Shown here one piece after another: positions 58,966 to 64,000 of a stretch of DNA of 64,000 bases (position 1 is the first letter of the stretch; every line of letters begins with the position of its first letter). The position numbers and the translations under genes are program-made. Source of the DNA: Chloroflexota bacterium (GTDB taxonomy: Bacteria > Chloroflexota > Limnocylindria > Limnocylindrales > CSP1-4). The stretch spans positions 178,788 through 242,787 of the forward strand of contig CANJLL010000004.1 of the NCBI GenBank assembly GCA_947475545.1. Direction: 5' to 3'. Below the pieces are notes generated by a model. That model did no database searches. It had not been told where the DNA came from and saw nothing but the letters and a program-made list of their open reading frames with translations.

Positions 58966-61161
58966 CTACCTGGTCGAGCGCGCCTCGGGCATGGGCGGAA
59001 GTCGACGGGCGCCCTTCACCAGGTAGTGGTTGAACCAGTCCCGAACCTGCACCAGGTGCTCCACCCGGCGGAACGGCGTGCCCGATCGCGTCAGCTCATG
59101 CGATTCGCCCGGGACCCGCATCAGGCGGACCGGCCGGCCCAGTGAGCGGAGAACCGTGAACAGCGATTCGGCCTGCGCGATGGTGCAGCGCAGGTCGTTC
59201 TCGGCGTGCTGGATCAGGAGCGGGGTGCGAATCGCCTCCGCGTACGTGATCGGCGAGATCGACCGGAAGTAGGCCCAGTCATCCCACGGCACGGCCCCGA
59301 ACTCGCGGAGCGGCCAGTCGCCGCTGGACAGGTCCCCGGTCAGGTGGATGATCGTCATGTCCGAGACGCACCGGCAGGTCATGGCCGCCCGGAAGCGCTG
59401 GTCGTGGCCGATGATCCAGTTGGTCAGGTAGCCGCCATACGAGCCACCCGTGACCCCGAGGCGGGCCGGGTCCGCGACCCCCTCGGCGACGAGCGCGTCC
59501 ACCCCGGCCAGCACGTCCGCCATGGGACCGGGGCCCCAGTCGCCGAGGTTGGCCTCCACGAACGCCTTGCCGTAGCCCTCGGAGCCCCGCGGGTTGCACG
59601 CGAACACGCCGATCCCCTGCCCCGCCAGGACCTGGAACTCGAAGACGGGCGACCAGCCGAACAGGGTGTGGGGACCGCCGTGAATCTGGGTGACCAGCGG
59701 GCGGGGACCCGCGGAGGCGGGCAACCGGGCGCCGTCAATGCGGCGAACGCCGGCCGGCTCCCGCGCCGGCAGCAACCAGCCCTGGATCGAGCGGCCGTCC
59801 ACCGTGACCCAGCGCTCCTCAGGCTCGACCAGGTCGAGGTCCGACAGCAACCCGTCGTTCAGCGCCGTGACCCGGCGGAGGCTGCCAGTCGCGGGCGTGG
59901 CAGGCGAGACGTCCAGGACGTGGACCTCGGGGGCGGCCGTCGCGGCGGAGACGATCGCCGCGATCCGCGATCCACCCCCCGGCAGGGCGACCTCGTCGAA
60001 CGACGACAGGTAGTGCCGGCCCACGGTCAGGCGCTCCAGCGCGCCGTCGGCGATGCCGATCCGGCAGGCCTCGTACGCGCCCCGGACCGGCGCCAGGAAC
60101 GTCACCCAGGCGCCATCCGCCGACGGCACCAGCCGCGGGCCCTCGCCGATCGTGATGTCGCTGTTCATCCCCGCGCCCGGCTCCAGGTCGTGCCGGCCGG
60201 ACAGGTTGACCTCTGCCCGCGACGCCGCCCCGGAGCCGTCTGCGGCCAGGAGCCAGATGTCGTTGCGGTAGGCGTTGGCGGGGACCCGCCCGCCCAGGGC
60301 GACCACGTGCCGCCCGTCGGGCAGCCACGCAGGGCGCCCGAAGGTGGCATCCGCGCCGGCGGTCAGCGGCGTGACCACGCCCGTCGCCACGTCCACCGCT
60401 GCGATCTGCGTCCGGGGCGCCAGGTCCCAGTCCCGGCCAGCCTCGAGGGCAAACGCCACGCGCGTTCCGTCGGGCGACCAGGCGGGCGCCGACTCGCGCA
60501 CCTCCCGTGCCGCGGTGAGCCGGGTGGCCTCCCCCGTCGCGGCGTCCACCAACCAGAGCCGCTCCACGTGCTCGGCCACGAAGCCGCTGCCGTTGGCCAG
60601 GTAGCGCAGCCGGTCCGTGTAGCGGATGTCGGACGCGGGCGGCGCGCCGGCCTTGGGCTTGGTGTTGGAGACCAGCCGGCGAAGCCGGCGGTCCTCCTCG
60701 CGCGTGGCACCCAGCGAGTCGCTGACCACGACCAGTCGACGCCCGTCCGGGGACCAGGCAAACGCCGAGACCCCACCCGGCAGGTCCGTGAGCCGGCGCG
60801 CCTCGCCGCCGCCGACCAGCGGCAGGAGGTGCACCTGGACCAGGTCGTCGCGCTTCGATTCGTCGCCCTTGGCCGGCTCCTCCTCCATCAGGCCGCGCCG
60901 GTCCGAGAGGAATGCCAGCGTCCGGCCGTCCGGGGAGAACTCGGGGCTGTGGTCGCGACGCGGGCCGACCGTCAGGCGCCGGGCCGCCTCGGAGCCGTCA
61001 GCCGGCGCCAGCCAGACCGACTGCCGGTAGGCATCGAACGCCGGTGCGACCGTCTGCATAACGAACGCCACGTGCTTGCCGTCGGGCGACAGCCGCGGGC
61101 GAGTTGGGATCCGGAATCGGTAGAGGTCTTCCGGCTGCGGAGGACGACGCTGCGTGGTCAC
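58966..61161 (-). CDS. S9 family peptidase (prolyl oligopeptidase/acylaminoacyl peptidase type)
   Basis: This 731-residue enzyme has an N-terminal beta-propeller with TolB-like repeats (PRLSPDGKHVAFVMQ, PEFSPDGRTLAFLSD, FAWSPDGRRLVVVSD, PAWSPDGTRVAFALE). The C-terminal alpha/beta hydrolase carries the catalytic Ser in GVTGGSYGGYLTNWI, Asp in IQHAENDLRC and His in RVPGESHELTRSG. It probably degrades oligopeptides. No signal peptide is seen, so it should be cytoplasmic. The GTG at 61161 was chosen because homology (PEDLYRFRIPTRPRLSPDG) begins soon after; the frame extends into the divergent gene. Confidence 0.92.
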   Translation of the reverse strand: MTTQRRPPQPEDLYRFRIPTRPRLSPDGKHVAFVMQTVAPAFDAYRQSVWLAPADGSEAARRLTVGPRRDHSPEFSPDGRTLAFLSDRRGLMEEEPAKGDESKRDDLVQVHLLPLVGGGEARRLTDLPGGVSAFAWSPDGRRLVVVSDSLGATREEDRRLRRLVSNTKPKAGAPPASDIRYTDRLRYLANGSGFVAEHVERLWLVDAATGEATRLTAAREVRESAPAWSPDGTRVAFALEAGRDWDLAPRTQIAAVDVATGVVTPLTAGADATFGRPAWLPDGRHVVALGGRVPANAYRNDIWLLAADGSGAASRAEVNLSGRHDLEPGAGMNSDITIGEGPRLVPSADGAWVTFLAPVRGAYEACRIGIADGALERLTVGRHYLSSFDEVALPGGGSRIAAIVSAATAAPEVHVLDVSPATPATGSLRRVTALNDGLLSDLDLVEPEERWVTVDGRSIQGWLLPAREPAGVRRIDGARLPASAGPRPLVTQIHGGPHTLFGWSPVFEFQVLAGQGIGVFACNPRGSEGYGKAFVEANLGDWGPGPMADVLAGVDALVAEGVADPARLGVTGGSYGGYLTNWIIGHDQRFRAAMTCRCVSDMTIIHLTGDLSSGDWPLREFGAVPWDDWAYFRSISPITYAEAIRTPLLIQHAENDLRCTIAQAESLFTVLRSLGRPVRLMRVPGESHELTRSGTPFRRVEHLVQVRDWFNHYLVKGARRLPPMPEARSTR

Positions 61162-61248
61162 GCGAACCCTCGATAGCGACGGCCGGGGTGGCCCGACCCG
61201 TGCTGGCTCTTCGACGCTCGGGAGTCTACCCGCTACCATCGGACGGCG

Positions 61249-62022
61249 ATGACCGACCAGCTTTCGCTGCGGCTGCGGGCGGACCTCCCGAACCATCCGG
61301 GGGGCCTGCGACCCATGTTGCCCACGGCATCGGCCGAGCCGTTCGACTCCCCCGATCACCTCTTCGAGCCCGCCTGGGGCGGCCGGCGCGCGCTGGCGCT
61401 GGTGGGGCCCGCGCCCGTGGCCGGTACCGGCGCGGTGACCTTCACGGGCGAGGATGGCCTCCCCGTCGGGGACACGCCCCTCGAGTTGGCCGCGCTGGCC
61501 GCACGCCTGGACGCCCGTTCGGCGATCCTCGATGGCGAGCTGGTGGTGGTGGACGCCAACGGGCGACCCGACACGGACGAGCTGGAGCGGCGCCTGGCTG
61601 GCGAGACCGGGCGATCCGTGGCATACCTCGCCTTCGATCTCCTCTACCTCGACGGCCGGTCGCTGCTCGGCCAGCCCCTGGTCCGCCGGCGCGAGGCCTT
61701 GCGCCGGATCCTGGATCCCGGCGATGAGGTGGTCGCGGTGCCGGCGATCCTGGGCGAAGGTCGGGCATTACACGCCGCGGTCACCGCCCAGGGGCTGGCC
61801 GGCGTCATGGCGCGGCGACGGACCGGGCCCTACCTGCCCGGCATCCGTAGCGGGCTCTGGCGGTTCATGCCGGCCGGAGCGGCCACCCACGCGATCCCGG
61901 CGGGGCCGTCGGACGGGGTTGCCGTCACGCCCGAGCCGGTGGCCACGGTCCACGTCGAGCGCGCGGCCTCCGCGCCCGTCCTGGCACTCATCAGCCGCCT
62001 CCCGCTGGACCTGGGCGAGTAG
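61249..62022 (+). CDS. LigD-type DNA-ligase-like protein with lost active-site residues
   Basis: The 257-residue protein follows the ATP-dependent DNA ligase adenylation domain in order, but key residues differ. Motif I reads FEPAWGGRRAL instead of E-x-K-x-D-G-x-R, so the nucleotide-accepting Lys is Ala42 and the Asp is Gly. Motif III is intact (SAILDGELVVVD), as is IIIa (YLAFDLLYLDG). Motif IV reads GLAGVMARRRTGPYLPG (usual EG-x-x-x-K has become AG...R), and motif V lysines are replaced (SGLWRFMP). It lacks an OB domain. It cannot be a normal ligase; a DNA-binding or regulatory role is possible. It is directly followed, after 1 base, by an MFS gene. Confidence 0.8.
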   Translation: MTDQLSLRLRADLPNHPGGLRPMLPTASAEPFDSPDHLFEPAWGGRRALALVGPAPVAGTGAVTFTGEDGLPVGDTPLELAALAARLDARSAILDGELVVVDANGRPDTDELERRLAGETGRSVAYLAFDLLYLDGRSLLGQPLVRRREALRRILDPGDEVVAVPAILGEGRALHAAVTAQGLAGVMARRRTGPYLPGIRSGLWRFMPAGAATHAIPAGPSDGVAVTPEPVATVHVERAASAPVLALISRLPLDLGE

Positions 62023-62023
62023 C

Positions 62024-63277
62024 GTGGAGCAGGCGGCGCCGGCCGCCGGCCTGCTGGGCGCCCGGCGACAGCTCGCGGCGATCATCGATCCCCGCTTCCA
62101 ACTGCCGATCGCCGCGGTCTTCACGGCGTTCCTCGGGATCGGCGCCATCGTCCCGGTCCTCCCCGGGCACATGCAGCAGGACCTCAACTCCGGGGACGTG
62201 GAAATCGGCTTCGTCGTCGGCGCGTACTCGGTGGCGGCGTTGGGCAGCCGCATCGCCGCTGGGCGACTGGTCGACGCACGCGGCGGCATCGTCAGCGTCA
62301 GGCTGGGGCTGTCGGTCTCCTTCCTGGCGGGCCTGCTCTTCCTGCTGCCGCTCGGACTCCCCGCGCTGGTGGCGGCGCGCATGGCCCAGGGGGTCGGCGC
62401 GGCCTTCACGTTCGGGGGAGCGGCGGCCCTGATCGTGGCCATGGCCCCGCCCGACCAGCGCGCGCGGGCGATGGGCTGGCTGGGCGTGGGCCCATGGGGC
62501 GCCCTGGCGGTCGGCCCCATCGTGGGCGCCCTGATTGGCTCGTTTGGCGGCACGGCCCTCTTCATCGTCCTGCTGCCGCTGCCCGCCATGGCACTGGTCT
62601 TGCGCTGGCGGCCGATCGAAGCGCGCGGCCGGAGCGTGGCGGGCGGACCGCACTCTCGCCTCTTCCCGAGGGAGGCGATGCTGCCCGGGTTGGCGCTCGG
62701 GATGGTGAGCATGGGACAGGTCACGCTGACGGGCTTCCTCGTGCTGCGGATGGCCGGGATCGGCGGCGGCGGAGCCCTCGCCTTCGGGGCGTATGCGACC
62801 GGCGTGGTCGTGGCCCGGGTGCTGCTCAGCTCGATCGTCGACAAGCTGGGATCGGCGACGGGGATGCTGGTCGGTTGCCTGGTTGCCGCGACGGGCTTCG
62901 CGGTGATCGCGCTCGCGCCGGCGTCGCCGATCGGCGTCCTGGGCGCGGTCCTGTGCGGCCTGGGCTTCGCCTTCCCATGGCTGGCGCTGCTCACGTTCGC
63001 CTTCGACCGGGTCGGCGAGCACGAGAAGGGAGCGGCCTTGGGCGTCCTGACGGCGACGTCCGACGCCGCGATGTTCGGCGGGGCCATCCTGGCGGGCACG
63101 ATCGCCGGCCTGCTGGGCTATCCCGCGGTCTTCTGGGCGGGAGCCGTGTGGGTGCTGGGCTCCGGCGCCCTGGTCATCCCCGCCATGCGCGCCGCCAGGC
63201 TGCGGACGCGGGTCACCAACCCGCAGGCGGCGCTCGAGGCCGAGGCGGCCGCGGAGCTGGCCAACCCGGACGTCTGA
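62024..63277 (+). CDS. MFS transporter
   Basis: The 417-residue protein has twelve spans, the loop-2 signature GRLVDARGGIVSVRLGLSVS after the second span, and a motif-C-like GPWGALAVGPIVGALIG in the fifth span, which is typical of drug/H+ antiporters. A long cytoplasmic middle loop (ARGRSVAGGPHSRLFPREA) separates the halves. The GTG lies 1 base after the stop of the ligase-like gene, so they are an operon. Substrate unknown. Confidence 0.85.
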   Translation: MEQAAPAAGLLGARRQLAAIIDPRFQLPIAAVFTAFLGIGAIVPVLPGHMQQDLNSGDVEIGFVVGAYSVAALGSRIAAGRLVDARGGIVSVRLGLSVSFLAGLLFLLPLGLPALVAARMAQGVGAAFTFGGAAALIVAMAPPDQRARAMGWLGVGPWGALAVGPIVGALIGSFGGTALFIVLLPLPAMALVLRWRPIEARGRSVAGGPHSRLFPREAMLPGLALGMVSMGQVTLTGFLVLRMAGIGGGGALAFGAYATGVVVARVLLSSIVDKLGSATGMLVGCLVAATGFAVIALAPASPIGVLGAVLCGLGFAFPWLALLTFAFDRVGEHEKGAALGVLTATSDAAMFGGAILAGTIAGLLGYPAVFWAGAVWVLGSGALVIPAMRAARLRTRVTNPQAALEAEAAAELANPDV

Positions 63278-63465
63278 GCTGGTCCCGGATCGACCCACCA
63301 CGATCGGTGGGTCAGCGCGCCCGGCCGGCGCCTCGGAACGCTCCGAACCCTCCGAACCGGCGCACGGCGTGCACGAAATCCACACATGCCGACGCGAATG
63401 TGGTCTCTGTCAAGCAGACAGGCCCGGTCAGAGGATCGGGCACCACACACGGAGCAGCACCCTCA

Positions 63466-63903
63466 ATGCATCGCAGCGGATTGTTCGCCGTCCTGATCCT
63501 CGCCGCGGTGTCGGTGGTCTCGGGGCTGATCGGCTACAACGCCGGCCTGACCTCGACCGCCGTCGCCGCCGGCACCACGGTGGTCGTCACCGGTGGGTTC
63601 CCGGGCTTCGGGACGCTCTTCTTCCTCTTCTTCCTGTTCTTCATGACGAGCATGGCCTTCGGGTTCTCGCGCCGAAAGCGCGCCTGGATGGCGGGGCATG
63701 AGGGACGTCACGGCCACGGGCCGTGGGGCGCGGGTGGCCCGGGCTTCGGGCCCGGCTTCGGCCCGATGGGCAACCCCGGCGACCCCCGTCGCCAGTGGGT
63801 CGCCGAGATGCATCGCCGCCTTCACGAGGAGGAGGCGAAGGGCGGCTCCGGCAACCCGGCCGGCCCGGGGGCCCCGGGGCCACCCCCCGCTGACCATCCC
63901 TGA
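63466..63903 (+). CDS. hypothetical membrane protein with Gly/His-rich tail
   Basis: The 145-residue protein has two hydrophobic segments (about residues 5-36 and 44-66, with an unusual Phe-rich FLFFLFFMTSMAFGF), then RRKR and a long Gly/His/Pro-rich cytoplasmic tail (GHEGRHGHGPWGAGG, RRQWVAEMHRRLHEEEAKGG). A short amphipathic helix (WVAEMHRRLHEEE) is reminiscent of the ends of SHOCT-like small proteins, but the match is weak. The ATG at 63466 has a GGAG 11 bases upstream. It is closed by two strong palindromes. Confidence 0.6.
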   Translation: MHRSGLFAVLILAAVSVVSGLIGYNAGLTSTAVAAGTTVVVTGGFPGFGTLFFLFFLFFMTSMAFGFSRRKRAWMAGHEGRHGHGPWGAGGPGFGPGFGPMGNPGDPRRQWVAEMHRRLHEEEAKGGSGNPAGPGAPGPPPADHP

Positions 63904-63928
63904 ACCGTTCACGAGCTGACCACGCGTC

Positions 63929-63956
63929 GGCCCGGGGGCCCCGGGGCCCCCGGGCC
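63929..63956 (+). terminator. 28-bp perfect palindrome
   Basis: GGCCCGGGGGCCCC and its exact complement GGGGCCCCCGGGCC follow one another directly, 25 bases after the last stop codon. RNA from it would form a very stable hairpin. No T-run follows. Confidence 0.7.
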
Positions 63957-63960
63957 ACCG

Positions 63961-63986
63961 GCGGCGGTCCGGGCCCGGACCGCCGC
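63961..63986 (+). terminator. 26-bp perfect palindrome
   Basis: GCGGCGGTCCGGG and its complement CCCGGACCGCCGC are adjacent, 4 bases after the previous palindrome. The tandem arrangement suggests a double terminator. Confidence 0.65.
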
Positions 63987-64000
63987 CCCTCCCCTCCCTC

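Noticed and set aside
1..64000. Transposases, integrases, phage genes, toxin-antitoxin or defence islands
   Set aside because: I looked for conserved residues of these families in all six frames and found none; the only mobile-like traces are small repeats.
1..64000. tRNA or rRNA genes
   Set aside because: No cloverleaf T-loop (TTCGAxxCC) in a suitable setting and no rRNA-like stretch was found by eye; a tRNA scan could still find one I missed.

Overview
The window is one continuous stretch of very GC-rich (about 70%) bacterial chromosome with tightly packed genes on both strands. Neighbouring genes often overlap by 4 bases (ATGA or GTGA), and GTG starts are common. I see no rRNA, tRNA, CRISPR array, insertion sequence or phage gene. 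The gene mix points to a free-living, heterotrophic member of the Chloroflexota, probably near Limnocylindria/Ellin6529, with an actinobacterium as the alternative. It includes coenzyme F420 synthesis plus F420-dependent enzymes, a DUF3090/SCO1664-family pair, a homodimeric AceE, NEW3-domain/ABC operons and many Pro/Ala-rich tails. The phylum is an inference from gene content, not from a marker gene.

Layout. 1-5 kb: the end of a class A penicillin-binding protein, two XRE regulators with a winged-helix protein, and a membrane-anchored molybdopterin oxidoreductase. 5-10 kb: DUF3090 + SCO1664 pair, then a convergent NEW3-protein/ABC-2 transporter operon. 10-16 kb: MFS transporter, MarR, DUF72, PQQ-type sugar dehydrogenase lipoprotein, thymidine kinase, FTR1 iron permease. 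16-22 kb: aceE, nicotinamidase, 5'-3' exonuclease, inositol monophosphatase. 22-29 kb: F420 block (two LLM oxidoreductases, a PPOX protein, CofD, a CofC-CofE fusion) with MTA phosphorylase. 28-40 kb: thioredoxin reductase behind a CsoR-type palindrome, then arginine operon argC-J-B-R-G behind tandem ARG boxes, flanked by two ABC exporters. 40-43 kb: anchored ice-binding protein and a run of very small stress/membrane proteins. 43-48 kb: transhydrogenase pntA2-pntB, TM2 protein, adenosine deaminase, argH. 48-52 kb: ABC-2 transporter with a collapsed second permease, glycerol kinase. 53-59 kb: an aldehyde dehydrogenase pair, Hint-domain lipoprotein, dienelactone hydrolase, deoC. 59-64 kb: S9 peptidase, a LigD-like protein with lost catalytic residues, MFS, and a small membrane protein ending in two perfect palindromes.

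How it works together: the arginine genes appear to be controlled by the ArgR encoded inside their own operon. F420-0 assembly and glutamylation are encoded next to likely F420 users. DeoC with the two ALDH genes suggests deoxynucleoside/aldehyde catabolism, beside adenosine deaminase and MTA phosphorylase for purine salvage. A recurring pattern is a -10 box ending 6-7 bases before the start codon, with no leader, so much of the transcription here is probably leaderless. I did not find a convincing entirely new multi-gene system. The best leads are the degenerate ligase-like protein, the Hint lipoprotein, the trxB operator, and two decayed genes (a response regulator and an ABC permease).
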